DNA from: a bacterium TMED161
Lineage (GTDB): Bacteria > Fidelibacterota > Marinisomatia > SCGC-AAA003-L08 > D37C17
Reading direction: 5' to 3'
Assembly (NCBI GenBank): GCA_002171125.1
Contig: NHHK01000008.1
Span: 1-47,914 of the forward strand
Length of the DNA: 47,914 bases
Part shown: positions 8,567 through 17,875 of the stretch, in pieces
Position numbering within the stretch: position 1 is the first letter of the stretch
Layout of the letters: every line of letters begins with the position of its first letter
The notes under the pieces: model-generated
The model's input: only the letters and a program-made list of their open reading frames with translations
Database searches by the model: none
What the model was told of the DNA's origin: nothing
Program-made: the position numbers and the translations under genes

Positions 8567-9918
8567 CTAGACACAAATAGATTTTCAGCTTCCTGAGCAT
8601 CTTCAGGCTTTGCAAAAATTAGAAGTTCATCATTAGACTTAATTTCAGTCATTGCATTGGGAATTTCAACCTGACCATTTCTAATAATCGCAGCTACTGA
8701 AAAATTAGGGGGTATATCATCTATCTGCATTTGATTTTTTAAATAGGTTGAATTCTCATCAACAATTACATCAATAGCTTCTACTCCAACATCATCAAAC
8801 CTATGTATTTCAACATTATCTTCATTAGATCTAATCACATTTAGAACTTCATTAACTGCAGAAATATTTTTACTAACAATAGCATCTGCTCCAATTCTCC
8901 TAACAGATTTCAAATAATTGGTAGTGGTTATATGCAAAATAACCTGTTTAGCACCATAATGCTTGGCAAGTAAAGAGGCTAAAATATTTGTCTGCTCATT
9001 TTGTGTTGCTGCAATAAAACAATCAACTTCTGAAATATTTTCAGATTCTAAAAATTCTATATCAAGACCATCTCCAATTAACATTAAAGTATCAGCAAGT
9101 TTAGGGCTATATGCTTTTGCTTTTTCTTTATTTTTTTCTATGATTTTTACGTTATAATCAGTTTGAAGTGATTTCGCTAAAAGTCTACCAATCTTACCAG
9201 ACCCTAAAATCATTACATTCTTAACATCAAAGGATGGTTTCCCAGCCATTTTTTGGATATCATCAATATCTTCTTTTCTGCCTATAAAATAAACGTGATC
9301 ATTTTTATGATAAACATCTTCATGGTAAGGAATGAAAAAATCATCATTACGGTTAATCAAAACAGATTTATGACGACAAAAAGGATTTGAGTTAATTACA
9401 CTTAAAATGGTACGTCCAATTAATGGAGATGACGACTCTAAGTTAATGCCAACCATTAGAATATTTCCATCATTAAACTCTTGAACCTCAATAGTCGATG
9501 ACCTTCTAACTAAGTGTTCTATTTCAATTTGGGCAGCTTTTTCTGGATATGTTACATATTCAATACCAAACTGCTCTGGAGTTATGACAGCATTTTTATG
9601 CATATATTCAGTATTTCTTAATCTGCAAATAACATGGCTAGCTCCCATTTTTTTTGATATTCTGGAGCAAACTAGATTAACCTCATCAATTCTAGTCAAA
9701 GCCAATAAATAATCAACTGATTTCATATCTATTGTTTCTAGTAATCTCTGAGATGCTCCATCACCTTCAATTACATGTGAATCTAAATTATTTTTAACTC
9801 GAGAACACTTTTGTGGATCTATATCAACGACGGTTATATCATGATTCTCTCTAGACAAAGATTTTGCTAGATTAAAACCGACTTCACCTGCACCTATTAT
9901 TACTATTCTTAATTCCAT
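8563..9918 (-). CDS. trkA: Trk system potassium uptake protein TrkA
   Basis: The 451-aa protein contains two tandem RCK halves, each with an NAD-binding Rossmann core (IIGAGEVGFNLAKSL near residue 6, and ILGSGKIGRLLAKSL near residue 236) and a TrkA_C domain. This is the standard TrkA architecture that forms a nucleotide-gated ring on TrkH. The gene is the first of the block trkA-trkH-crotonase-lepA-lgt and follows the terminator of the secreted-protein gene, so a promoter should lie between 9919 and 9970. That stretch is AT-rich with several TATAAT-like hexamers, none clearly better than the others. Confidence 0.97.
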   Translation of the reverse strand: MELRIVIIGAGEVGFNLAKSLSRENHDITVVDIDPQKCSRVKNNLDSHVIEGDGASQRLLETIDMKSVDYLLALTRIDEVNLVCSRISKKMGASHVICRLRNTEYMHKNAVITPEQFGIEYVTYPEKAAQIEIEHLVRRSSTIEVQEFNDGNILMVGINLESSSPLIGRTILSVINSNPFCRHKSVLINRNDDFFIPYHEDVYHKNDHVYFIGRKEDIDDIQKMAGKPSFDVKNVMILGSGKIGRLLAKSLQTDYNVKIIEKNKEKAKAYSPKLADTLMLIGDGLDIEFLESENISEVDCFIAATQNEQTNILASLLAKHYGAKQVILHITTTNYLKSVRRIGADAIVSKNISAVNEVLNVIRSNEDNVEIHRFDDVGVEAIDVIVDENSTYLKNQMQIDDIPPNFSVAAIIRNGQVEIPNAMTEIKSNDELLIFAKPEDAQEAENLFVSR

Positions 9919-9970
9919 AATTTTATAACGAATGTATAGGTATATTATTTTTTTTTATAATATAAAACAA

Positions 9971-10004
9971 ACAAAAAAGGGCTCTTTATTTCTAAAGAGC
10001 CCTT
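9971..10004 (-). terminator. Rho-independent terminator of the small secreted-protein gene
   Basis: A perfect 11-bp inverted repeat (AAGGGCTCTTT / AAAGAGCCCTT, 9977-9987 and 9994-10004) has a 6-nt loop. On the minus strand it is followed by a run of T residues (TTTTTTGTTTG), giving a classic intrinsic terminator 33 bp after the stop of the 10038-10760 gene. The opposite strand has no T-run, so the direction is clear. Confidence 0.95.
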
Positions 10005-10037
10005 AACCTTTAAAACAAGGATTTAAAGTTTTTGTAA

Positions 10038-10760
10038 CTATTTAATAAGTGTCATGTACTCTGTGCTATTAAATCCTGGAGCCTGCATAACATAGAAATA
10101 TTGACCTGAAGCAACTTGTTGACCATTATCATTCTTGCCATCCCAAGCTACTGAATAATTATTAGCTGTAACAAAGTCATTAACTAAAGTTTTAACTGTT
10201 GATCCATTTAAATCATATATAACTAAGGAAACATTGCCTGGTTTAGCAATACTATAATCAATAGTAGTAGAAGGATTGAATGGATTAGGATAATTTTTAG
10301 ATAAAGAAGTAGTAGCAGGTAATATTGAATCTAATGTTAAATAACCATTTTCAAAATTCGCTTGTACTTTTTCACCATTATATCCAGCAACAATCATTTC
10401 GCCTGTAAACTCAATTAGAGAAGAAGCGTCAAGTGAACCATTAAGCTCAAAAGGAAGATTAATTAGGTGGCTTCCTGACTTGGCAGCTAAAGGCTGACCG
10501 TCAAAGTCAAACATTAGGATCCTAACTAAACCATTACCTTTGTCAGCAGCGTATACGTCTTCTGCACCAGTTACTGAAGAGGCATCAATAGATATTTTTG
10601 AAGCATCATATTTAAGATCAAATTGTAGACCATAAATATCAGTATCACTGTTTAGTTGTACGATTATATCTGTAGTTGTATTGTTTAAAGTAACTGAAGT
10701 AGCTGCAAATAAAGATGATGCCAATACTGCTACCATTGTTGTTTTTATAAGATTTTTCAT
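10038..10760 (-). CDS. Small secreted cohesin-fold-like protein with T9SS-type C-terminal sorting domain
   Basis: The 240-aa protein has a signal peptide (MKNLIKTTMVAVLASSLFAA). A ~120-residue beta-sandwich follows whose pattern (DIYGLQFDLKYDASKISI, LINLPFELNG) resembles cohesin-like carbohydrate-module folds. The last ~85 residues carry NYPNPFNPSTTIDYSI, a FlgD-like Ig stretch and GQYFYVMQ..TLIK, the type A sorting domain common in FCB bacteria. It is therefore probably exported and anchored or released at the cell surface. The gene stands alone between its own promoter and a strong terminator and has a good AAGGAG ribosome binding site, suggesting high, independent expression. The ligand is unknown, and cohesin function is inferred from fold pattern only. 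Confidence 0.8.
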   Translation of the reverse strand: MKNLIKTTMVAVLASSLFAATSVTLNNTTTDIIVQLNSDTDIYGLQFDLKYDASKISIDASSVTGAEDVYAADKGNGLVRILMFDFDGQPLAAKSGSHLINLPFELNGSLDASSLIEFTGEMIVAGYNGEKVQANFENGYLTLDSILPATTSLSKNYPNPFNPSTTIDYSIAKPGNVSLVIYDLNGSTVKTLVNDFVTANNYSVAWDGKNDNGQQVASGQYFYVMQAPGFNSTEYMTLIK

Positions 10761-10790
10761 AGTATTACTCCTTGTTTTAAATTTAATCTC

Positions 10791-10796
10791 ATTATA
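10791..10796 (-). promoter_or_regulatory. Probable -10 element for the small secreted-protein gene
   Basis: On the minus strand a consensus TATAAT lies about 31 nt before the ATG at 10760, in the 98-bp gap after murA. No convincing -35 hexamer sits at 16-18 nt, only T-rich DNA. An AAGGAGT ribosome binding site follows 7 nt before the ATG. The strong terminator of the same gene supports an independent transcription unit. Confidence 0.45.
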
Positions 10797-10858
10797 AAGT
10801 TAAGATAAAAAAAAATTAATTTCAATTAAAACTACACTATGTAATGTAACAAATTATT

Positions 10859-12112
10859 TCAACTTTTAATTCGCTTAATATTAGCACCAATAGATGTGAG
10901 TTTATTTTCAATACCATCATAACCTCTATCTATATGATATATTCTACTAATTTCAGTCTGACCCTTTGAACATAATGCCGCAATTATTAATCCAGCGCTT
11001 GCTCTTATGTCTGTACACATTACAGGTGCTGAATATATTTCATCTACTCCCTTAATATATGCAATATTATTTTTTAGTGCTATATCAGCTCCCATTCTAG
11101 ATAGTTCAGATATATGGGTAAAGCGATCATGATAAATATTTTCTTTTATAATACAATCACCTTTAGCTTTAAGCATAACAGCCATCCATTGTGCTTGCAA
11201 ATCGGTTGGAAAGCCTGGAAATTCTAAAGTTTCCATATCTGTTGCCTTGTATTTACCATCAGAGATAATAGATATTTTATTGCCATCTAAATTAGTAGTG
11301 ATATTAATTTTATCTAAATGGTCTATAATAGATTCTAAATGCTCTATATTAACATTTTTCAAATTTATCTTTCCACCTGTTGCAGCTACGGCTAACATAA
11401 ACGTTCCTGCTTCAATTCTATCTGGTATAATGTCAAATTCAAAACTATTACTTTCATTTTCAATTGGTGAAATTATTAAGGTTTCTGTTCCTATTCCATC
11501 TATATTTGCACCTATTTTTTGTAAAAAATCACATAATGATACTATCTCCGGTTCCATTGCAGCATTTGAAATTTCTGTTATACCATTTGCTCTAGCAGCT
11601 GCCATGAGGATATTACCTGTAGCCCCGACACTCTTTTTAGTAAAGTGAATTTTGCAACCTTGAGGTTGCCCCTGCGCGATAATATCACCTTTATCTAATC
11701 TTACATCTACCTTCATTTCTCTTAGTGCTTTAATATGAAAATCAACAGGTCTAGGCCCCCAAGCACAACCACCTGGAAGGGAAACTTTTGATTGATGAAA
11801 TCGTGAAAGCAATGGACCTAAGACATAAAAAGAGGCTCTCATTGTTTTAACTAGATCATATGGAGCATGAGGATTATTACATTCTTTTGAATTAATTAAT
11901 AGAGTGTTGTCTGCATACTCAACATTAGCTCCAATAATTTTTAATAAATCAATCATCGTTCTTGTATCTCTAAGGTCTGGGACATTATTTATTTTATAAT
12001 TCCCTGGAACTATTAATGTAGCAGTCATAATTGGTAATACTGCATTTTTAGCTCCACTTATTTGAACATCTCCAAAAAGCTTATTACCACCATTTATTAT
12101 CAATTTATCCAT
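10859..12112 (-). CDS. murA: UDP-N-acetylglucosamine 1-carboxyvinyltransferase MurA
   Basis: MurA transfers enolpyruvate from PEP to UDP-GlcNAc, the first committed step of peptidoglycan synthesis in the cytoplasm. The 417-aa protein is of normal length, starts with the family INGGNKLFGDVQISGAKNA segment, and has the catalytic-loop LPGGCAWGPRPVDFH. The cysteine is present, so sensitivity to fosfomycin-type alkylation would be expected. FPTDLQAQWMAV near residue 305 is also a family hallmark. It overlaps recN upstream by 8 nt and is the last gene of that block. Confidence 0.97.
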   Translation of the reverse strand: MDKLIINGGNKLFGDVQISGAKNAVLPIMTATLIVPGNYKINNVPDLRDTRTMIDLLKIIGANVEYADNTLLINSKECNNPHAPYDLVKTMRASFYVLGPLLSRFHQSKVSLPGGCAWGPRPVDFHIKALREMKVDVRLDKGDIIAQGQPQGCKIHFTKKSVGATGNILMAAARANGITEISNAAMEPEIVSLCDFLQKIGANIDGIGTETLIISPIENESNSFEFDIIPDRIEAGTFMLAVAATGGKINLKNVNIEHLESIIDHLDKINITTNLDGNKISIISDGKYKATDMETLEFPGFPTDLQAQWMAVMLKAKGDCIIKENIYHDRFTHISELSRMGADIALKNNIAYIKGVDEIYSAPVMCTDIRASAGLIIAALCSKGQTEISRIYHIDRGYDGIENKLTSIGANIKRIKS

Positions 12113-13709
12113 TTTTATCTAAAATACCTTTTGCAAAATCAATGCTTTCTAATGTTATATCTTTACCGCTAACCATTTTAGCTAATTCATTAATCCTAGA
12201 TGATTTATCTAATTTAATATATTTACAGTATGTGCGACCATTAATAACTTCCTTAAAAAGTTTATAGTGATTATTCGTTTTTGAAGCAATTTGTGGCAGA
12301 TGCGTTATACATATTACTTGATTATTTAAAGATAATGATTTAATAATAGCACCAATACTATCAGCTTCTTTCCCAGATAAACCTGCATCAATTTCATCAA
12401 GCAGGTAGAGTTTATTATTTGTGTTTAAATTAATAGATAGTTTAATTGCCATCATAATTCTAGAAAGCTCACCACCTGAAGCAACTCTACCTAATGATTT
12501 TAGATCTTCACCTTTGTTTGTTGTTATATAAAAACAACATTCTTCTAAAGCAAACTTATTCATCTCAAATAAACCTAGGCTAACAACAAAGTCAATATCT
12601 GGCATACCCATAGCTGCTAAAAAATCTTTTATTTTTAATATCAAATTCAATGAGCCATCTTTTCTCTTTTTATATAATTGTAATCCTAAATCATTTAATT
12701 TTATTTTTATTTTATTTTTATTTTTTATTTTCTGTTCAATAAGAGAATCTGCATTATCTGAATTTTCAATTAATAATTTTAGCTTATTACTATAAGCAAT
12801 AAGAGATGGAATTGTACCCCCATATTTTCTCTTTAATTCATTAATTTTAACTAAACGTCTATTCATTTCGTCATACTCATTCTGATTATAATAAAATTCT
12901 TGAAGTAATTTGGAAGCTTCAAACTTTATATCATTTAATTCATTAACATATTCATTTAATCTTATCTTTAGGTTGTTGCTTCCAGGCTTGTTACTATCTA
13001 GGTCATTCAATAAGTCAATTGATGAATTTATAATCACAAATGTGTCTGAATGTGACTCGTTAAGATTTGATAACTTATAAATTTTCTCATACACATCTTT
13101 ATTTTTTTTTATTTCAGATATTGATTCTTTTAATTCAATATCCTCATCATCTTTAATATCTATTTGATTTAGCTCTTTATATTGGAATTCATATAATTCT
13201 TTATTATCAATGAAATCATCCAGTTCTTTTTGAAGTATTTTTATCTCATTATCTATTTTCAAATAGTTTTCATATTCAATTAAATATTCTTGATAAAGAA
13301 TTTCTGTTTTAGAAAATAAGTCTAAATAACCTAAATGATTGGTCTCATCAATTAGTAATTGCTGCTCATGCTGCCCATAAGACTCCCATGACTTTGCTAG
13401 AAAATTACTATATTCGTTTAACTTGACAGCTTCATCGTTAATAAAATTTTTTGTGTTATTTTTAGTAAATATTCTTTTTATTGAATACTTCCTATCTCCA
13501 ATACATATCTCGCCCGATATTATGCATTTATTTTCACCTTTGCGGAGATCGCCTTTTTTGAATCTTTGTCCAAATAAATAAGTTATAGATTTATATAATA
13601 CTGTTTTACCAGATCCTGATTCTCCCGTAAGAACATTAAATGAATTTGAAAAATCAACTTCAAGAGAATCAATAATAGCAAGGTTAATAATTTTAAGTTT
13701 TTCTAACAT
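12105..13709 (-). CDS. recN: DNA repair protein RecN
   Basis: RecN is an SMC-like ATPase acting in double-strand-break repair. The 534-aa sequence starts MLEKLKIINLAIID and has Walker A TGESGSGKTVL, a long central coiled coil rich in K, E and N, then the ABC signature SGGELSRIM and Walker B LYLLDEIDAGLSG. Length and order match the family. The gene overlaps the VanZ-like gene by 17 nt and murA by 8 nt. It is a housekeeping copy, with smc encoded about 7 kb away as a second SMC-family ATPase. Confidence 0.96.
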   Translation of the reverse strand: MLEKLKIINLAIIDSLEVDFSNSFNVLTGESGSGKTVLYKSITYLFGQRFKKGDLRKGENKCIISGEICIGDRKYSIKRIFTKNNTKNFINDEAVKLNEYSNFLAKSWESYGQHEQQLLIDETNHLGYLDLFSKTEILYQEYLIEYENYLKIDNEIKILQKELDDFIDNKELYEFQYKELNQIDIKDDEDIELKESISEIKKNKDVYEKIYKLSNLNESHSDTFVIINSSIDLLNDLDSNKPGSNNLKIRLNEYVNELNDIKFEASKLLQEFYYNQNEYDEMNRRLVKINELKRKYGGTIPSLIAYSNKLKLLIENSDNADSLIEQKIKNKNKIKIKLNDLGLQLYKKRKDGSLNLILKIKDFLAAMGMPDIDFVVSLGLFEMNKFALEECCFYITTNKGEDLKSLGRVASGGELSRIMMAIKLSINLNTNNKLYLLDEIDAGLSGKEADSIGAIIKSLSLNNQVICITHLPQIASKTNNHYKLFKEVINGRTYCKYIKLDKSSRINELAKMVSGKDITLESIDFAKGILDKNG

Positions 13710-14019
13710 ATCGAATTAATAGAATAGTTAATATACCAAAAAAAAGACCAAGATAATTATAATATAGGTCAATAGCATCTGATCTTCTCAAATCAATAAA
13801 ATTTTGAATATATTCAGTTAGTACTGGTATTATTAAAGTTAAAATTAACTTTAAAAGATAATTCTTTTTTTCTTGAAATAGAACAAATACTCCAAGCATA
13901 TAGTACATTGTAAAATGTATATAAGAATCATAATAATATATTTTATTTACTAAATCTATATAGATAATTGATATAAAAAAAATTATACCAATATATATGA
14001 AAAATAAAAAATTAATCAT
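13693..14019 (-). CDS. VanZ-like small membrane protein
   Basis: This 108-aa protein has about four hydrophobic segments and the VanZ-like pattern: an IHFTMYYMLG helix, then TEYIQNFIDLRRSDAIDLYYNYLGLFFG, matching the family's E-xx-Q-xx-x-x-R-x-x-x-x-D-x-x-x-N-x-x-G spacing. VanZ-like proteins are widespread membrane proteins of mostly unknown role; the name comes from teicoplanin resistance, which should not be inferred here. The start overlaps the nnr stop by 8 nt (ATGATTAA) and the end overlaps recN by 17 nt, so expression is coupled to both. Confidence 0.75.
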   Translation of the reverse strand: MINFLFFIYIGIIFFISIIYIDLVNKIYYYDSYIHFTMYYMLGVFVLFQEKKNYLLKLILTLIIPVLTEYIQNFIDLRRSDAIDLYYNYLGLFFGILTILLIRYVRKT

Positions 14020-15511
14020 GATAGTTTAAAAAATAATTTTGAGACTGATTTATATATGATAACATTTCACTAGCCATTATACTTTTTACATTTTCATTCA
14101 TTAAAATTAATGAAATATGTGAATGGATACTTGCTCCAATAATAGCAGCATCGATTAAAGTATAACCAGAGGCTACATAAGATGATATTATACCAGCTAA
14201 AATATCTCCTGTTCCAGCAGTTCCCAAATTATAGGTTCCTTTTTCAATAACATAAATATTATTTTGACCATCTGCAATGATTGTATTTGGTCCTTTAAGA
14301 ACTAAAATTCTATTTTCAAGAAATTTAGATACCTGTTTGATATTTTTTATTATGTCGTTTTTAAATACTTCAACTGGAATATCAATCATTTTTGAAAATT
14401 CATTATAATGAGGTGTCAATATAGATAATTCTGGTGTGTTTTTAAATTTATCTTTTTTATAATTAATAGAATGTAAAGCAGTAGCATCTAAAACACATTT
14501 GCTTTTATAAGTTGATAAAATATTTTTAATAAGTGATAATGATTTTTTATCAGTCGAAATTCCTGGTCCAATCAAAAAACAATGGGGCCAATGAAATTCA
14601 TTACTTATAAGGTCAAAAGATGAATTAGTTAAAAACCCTAAGTTTTCATCATCGATTGAGCAGTCTACAGCTTCAAGGAAATTTGTAAAGTGATTATCTA
14701 AAGATGAAGGAAAAATCTGCTTAATAATTCCTACTCCACTTTTTAGCGCAGCCTTTCCACTAAGAATAGATGCGCCTGAATACTTTACTGATCCAGTTAA
14801 AGTAAGAATTTTTCCATTCATGTATTTATCGTTATCTTTTGAAATAGGTTTAATCCTATTTGAAATATCATCATCACGAATCAATTTAATATTACTTTTA
14901 ATTAAATCCTTTTGATGGCCAATATCGTATATAAATAATTCACCTCTTTTTGTGTAACCTTCGCCAATAAAATGAGATATTTTAGGATAAGTAAAAGTTA
15001 TTGTACTAAATGCATTAACTGATGGCCCTGATATAATACCAGTATCAGTAAATACTCCTGATGGCATATCTATAGAAACAACATTTTTACATTTTGAGAT
15101 TTTATTTATGACCTCAGCAAAATCACCTACAACGTTTCTATTTAAACCTGTTCCAAAAATACCATCAACTATAATATCATATAATGATAAATCTACATCT
15201 TTTATTTTTGAATAATAAACCTCTCTATCTAAATATGAAGACTTAACTTTAGAACTATCAATAACAAACAAACTTGAATTGACTGAATTTTTTTTCAAAA
15301 TTTTATGACATGTAATTGCGTCTAAACCATTATCGCCAATTCCAGCAATGCAAATAAAAGTTTTATTAAATGGATTATCAATATTATCAATTAAATGAAA
15401 TGCAATTGCCCTACCAGCGTTTTGAATTAATAGGTTCTTTGTGGAAATTTTACTATCTATTGTTTCTTGATCTAAACGGATTGAATCTTTTGCACTGATA
15501 ACATCAAGCAT
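14012..15511 (-). CDS. nnr: Bifunctional NAD(P)HX epimerase / ADP-dependent NAD(P)HX dehydratase
   Basis: The fused enzyme repairs hydrated NADH/NADPH. Residues 1-215 form the YjeF-N epimerase (NAGRAIAFHL, VDGIFGTGL, SIDMPSGV). Residues ~225-499 form the ribokinase-like dehydratase with DATAL, LTPHYNEFSKM, VLKGPNTIIADG and the catalytic GTAGTGDILAGI. The 499-aa length is normal. In the epimerase half the usual NNGGDG loop reads DNGLDA, so two conserved positions are changed. It overlaps acpS upstream and the VanZ-like gene downstream by 8 nt each; acpS-nnr adjacency is common in bacteria. Confidence 0.94.
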   Translation of the reverse strand: MLDVISAKDSIRLDQETIDSKISTKNLLIQNAGRAIAFHLIDNIDNPFNKTFICIAGIGDNGLDAITCHKILKKNSVNSSLFVIDSSKVKSSYLDREVYYSKIKDVDLSLYDIIVDGIFGTGLNRNVVGDFAEVINKISKCKNVVSIDMPSGVFTDTGIISGPSVNAFSTITFTYPKISHFIGEGYTKRGELFIYDIGHQKDLIKSNIKLIRDDDISNRIKPISKDNDKYMNGKILTLTGSVKYSGASILSGKAALKSGVGIIKQIFPSSLDNHFTNFLEAVDCSIDDENLGFLTNSSFDLISNEFHWPHCFLIGPGISTDKKSLSLIKNILSTYKSKCVLDATALHSINYKKDKFKNTPELSILTPHYNEFSKMIDIPVEVFKNDIIKNIKQVSKFLENRILVLKGPNTIIADGQNNIYVIEKGTYNLGTAGTGDILAGIISSYVASGYTLIDAAIIGASIHSHISLILMNENVKSIMASEMLSYINQSQNYFLNYHD

Positions 15512-15860
15512 TTGATAGTATCGCTACAGATATTGCATGTGTTTTTGTATGAGATATAGAAATATCTAAATTAGAAATTGGGAATAAGTTTGTATCTAAA
15601 TAAGGGCGTCCATTATCATCATTTAAAATGGATAATTTATTAAATTTTAAAGAGGAAATTCTAAATTCTTTAGATAAAGCCTTCTTGATGGATTCTTTTG
15701 CTGAAAACTTACCTGCAAAATGAACAGCTGGATCCCTTTGAGAATTGCAGTAAACAATTTCTGCTTTAGTGAAAATTTTTGATAAAAATTTATTACCATA
15801 TGACTTAATAATTTTACGAACTCGATTAACTTCTACAATATCGGTACCAGTTCTAATCAT
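15504..15860 (-). CDS. acpS: Holo-[acyl-carrier-protein] synthase AcpS
   Basis: AcpS transfers 4'-phosphopantetheine from CoA to acyl carrier protein, activating fatty-acid synthesis. The 118-aa protein has the IRTGTDIVEVNRV start with the metal-binding aspartate, the FAGKFSAKESIKKAL helix with the catalytic glutamate, and a C-terminal SISHTKTHAISVAI strand. Length is normal. It overlaps the HAD hydrolase gene and nnr by 8 nt each, so the three are translated as a coupled set. Confidence 0.96.
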   Translation of the reverse strand: MIRTGTDIVEVNRVRKIIKSYGNKFLSKIFTKAEIVYCNSQRDPAVHFAGKFSAKESIKKALSKEFRISSLKFNKLSILNDDNGRPYLDTNLFPISNLDISISHTKTHAISVAILSNA

Positions 15861-16527
15861 TATTTATAATTTCAATGATTTCGCTTATATCATTGAGGTC
15901 ATAGTCTGCTCCGGAATGTTTTGTTTTAAACATATCTCCATATTTAGCAAAAGCAGTTTTCATATTTAGTTGCTTGGCTCCAATAACATCTCTTTCTGGC
16001 CAATCACCTACCATTAGTATATTTTCATATTCTTCATTAAGGAGTTTAGATATCTTTATAAATGGTTCTGGAGAAGGCTTACGTTGCCCCGTATCTTCTA
16101 GGGTTACAACAGCATCAAATAAATGATGCATACTTACTGAATATAGTCGAATCCAAGCTTCTCTACTTGGAGCATCAGTTAATACACCTAATTTGAGACC
16201 AAATTTTGATAATTTTATCAGAGTACTATTTACATTTGGATAAAGGACCATAGTAGCATCTTTAATTTTTCTGTAAGATACTATTGCTGCAGCTAAAAAT
16301 TTATTTTCTAAAAAACCACATTCATTTTTTATAAAATCATCAAAAACTTCTTGATATTCAAAACCTTTCTGTTCATAGATTTCATAAATTTTATTTTTTG
16401 AATCTGAAAAATCAATATCTAATCCAGCTTCTATCATGCCATTTATTGCAGCATCTACAGACATAGACTTCATCTTCATGAAATCCATTAAAGTATTATC
16501 CAAATCAAAAATAACAGCTTTTATCAA
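15853..16527 (-). CDS. HAD-superfamily hydrolase (subfamily IA)
   Basis: The 224-aa protein has motif I VIFDLDNTLMDF with both catalytic aspartates, motif II LTDAPSR, a lysine motif III around GQRKPSPEPF, and motif IV MVGDWPERDVIGAK. The helical cap between residues ~20 and 90 is of the IA type. Such enzymes dephosphorylate small phosphorylated metabolites in the cytoplasm; this one resembles the TIGR02253/NANP-like group, but the substrate cannot be deduced. It lies between the TPR gene and acpS, with an 8-nt overlap with acpS. Confidence 0.85.
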   Translation of the reverse strand: MIKAVIFDLDNTLMDFMKMKSMSVDAAINGMIEAGLDIDFSDSKNKIYEIYEQKGFEYQEVFDDFIKNECGFLENKFLAAAIVSYRKIKDATMVLYPNVNSTLIKLSKFGLKLGVLTDAPSREAWIRLYSVSMHHLFDAVVTLEDTGQRKPSPEPFIKISKLLNEEYENILMVGDWPERDVIGAKQLNMKTAFAKYGDMFKTKHSGADYDLNDISEIIEIINND

Positions 16528-16544
16528 AATATACCTTTAAAAAA

Positions 16545-17867
16545 CTACTTCTTCATAAGTTCAAGTTCGTATTTTGCGCTAGCTCTCCAATCTTTATCTT
16601 TGCTAGCTCGCTCAAAAGCATTTTTTGCAAGATAATTTTCACCCAAATTTTTATATGCTAATCCTAGATGATAGTTTGCAGCGCCTCCGTTTTCTCTAAT
16701 ATCAACAGCAGACAGAGCATATTCTTTTGCTATACTGTATTCTTTTTTTGTGTTATAGATATCAGCTAATAAATATAAAGACTTATATCTTTTTTTTGAG
16801 CGATCACCCAAAACATCTATTGTATTAGTGAAATTTTTGATAGCATCATTAATATTACCCAATTGCATATTAACTATACCTAGTGTCTCATGACCATTAT
16901 AATATTTATCATTGAGTCTCACAGTTTCCTCAATAGACTTTTTAGCTAAACTCAAATCTTTCCTCATTAAAAGGGTACCAAGCCTGAAGTGTGCTTTATA
17001 TGAATTTGGATCAACTTTAATAGCTTTTTTATAATATCTTTCTGAACTCTCATTGTCTTTTAATTTCTTATAAATTGTAGCAATCATCATAAGTGGTTGA
17101 AGTTGATTAGAATCTAACTCTAAGCATTTTAACAAATAGTCTTTTGCCTGAATATAATCTCCTAAAGAGTAAAATGCTTTAGCTAATTGAAAATAAGCTT
17201 GCGTAAAATCCGGGTAATAAGATATTGCCTCAAGATACTTTGGAATAGCAGAATTATAATCTTGTCTGCGAGAATCATCATCTGCTTCTCTGGCAATTGA
17301 TTGCGCAATACTATATATTGCCGTTCTGTACATTTCTTTATTAGGATTTAATGATATAGCCATTTTTAGATTAGTTATTGCGTTTAATCTATCATCAATT
17401 TGATCATATACAATTCCAAGTTCATAGAAAGGCAATCCTCTTCCTGGGAATCTTTCTATTATATTCTCATAATCTTCAATCCCAATATTGAAATTTTCTT
17501 TTTCAACTGCCCTTCTGGCATTCTCTAAAAAGTCTCTATATAAACTAAGAGAGTCTGATAAGTCATAATAACTTTGTTTACCATCTATCTTAATAGATCT
17601 ATTTAAATGCTTGTTTGCACATCCTAAGTTGTCATTAATTAGGCACATATAATACATACCAAAATGAGTTTCTGATTCTTTTGAATGAAAGTCACTGTTC
17701 ATTAGATTATTAATGACAGTATAGTCTGCAAAAGATGAAAAACCTGTTTCTCTAAATGAATTAATAGTTTGAATATCAAACTCTGTAAGGGAATAACTTT
17801 TATCATTAGAAATTAAAAATGAAAGAAAAAATATTATATACATAACTTTAATCATATAGGTCTCCAT
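16545..17867 (-). CDS. Secreted or periplasmic tetratricopeptide-repeat protein
   Basis: The 440-aa protein begins with a hydrophobic signal sequence (IKVMYIIFFLSFLIS). From about residue 120 on there is a run of 34-residue TPR units, for example FPGRGLPFYELGIVYDQIDD, YYPDFTQAYFQLAKAFYSLG and DPNSYKAHFRLGTLLMRKD. TPR solenoids bind other proteins, so a scaffold role in the envelope is likely, but no partner is evident. It is the first protein gene after tRNA-Leu and is followed 17 nt later by the HAD gene. The start could be at the internal ATG five codons downstream (MIKVMY). Confidence 0.82.
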   Translation of the reverse strand: METYMIKVMYIIFFLSFLISNDKSYSLTEFDIQTINSFRETGFSSFADYTVINNLMNSDFHSKESETHFGMYYMCLINDNLGCANKHLNRSIKIDGKQSYYDLSDSLSLYRDFLENARRAVEKENFNIGIEDYENIIERFPGRGLPFYELGIVYDQIDDRLNAITNLKMAISLNPNKEMYRTAIYSIAQSIAREADDDSRRQDYNSAIPKYLEAISYYPDFTQAYFQLAKAFYSLGDYIQAKDYLLKCLELDSNQLQPLMMIATIYKKLKDNESSERYYKKAIKVDPNSYKAHFRLGTLLMRKDLSLAKKSIEETVRLNDKYYNGHETLGIVNMQLGNINDAIKNFTNTIDVLGDRSKKRYKSLYLLADIYNTKKEYSIAKEYALSAVDIRENGGAANYHLGLAYKNLGENYLAKNAFERASKDKDWRASAKYELELMKK

Positions 17868-17875
17868 AAATTTTG

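Noticed and set aside
9919-9970. Several TATAAT-like hexamers upstream of trkA as promoter
   Set aside because: A promoter is expected here, but multiple overlapping AT-rich matches without a -35 make it impossible to pick one.
11247-11648. 133-aa plus-strand ORF
   Set aside because: It is antisense to murA, whose motifs and length are complete; the translated sequence has no recognisable features and the frame is a shadow.
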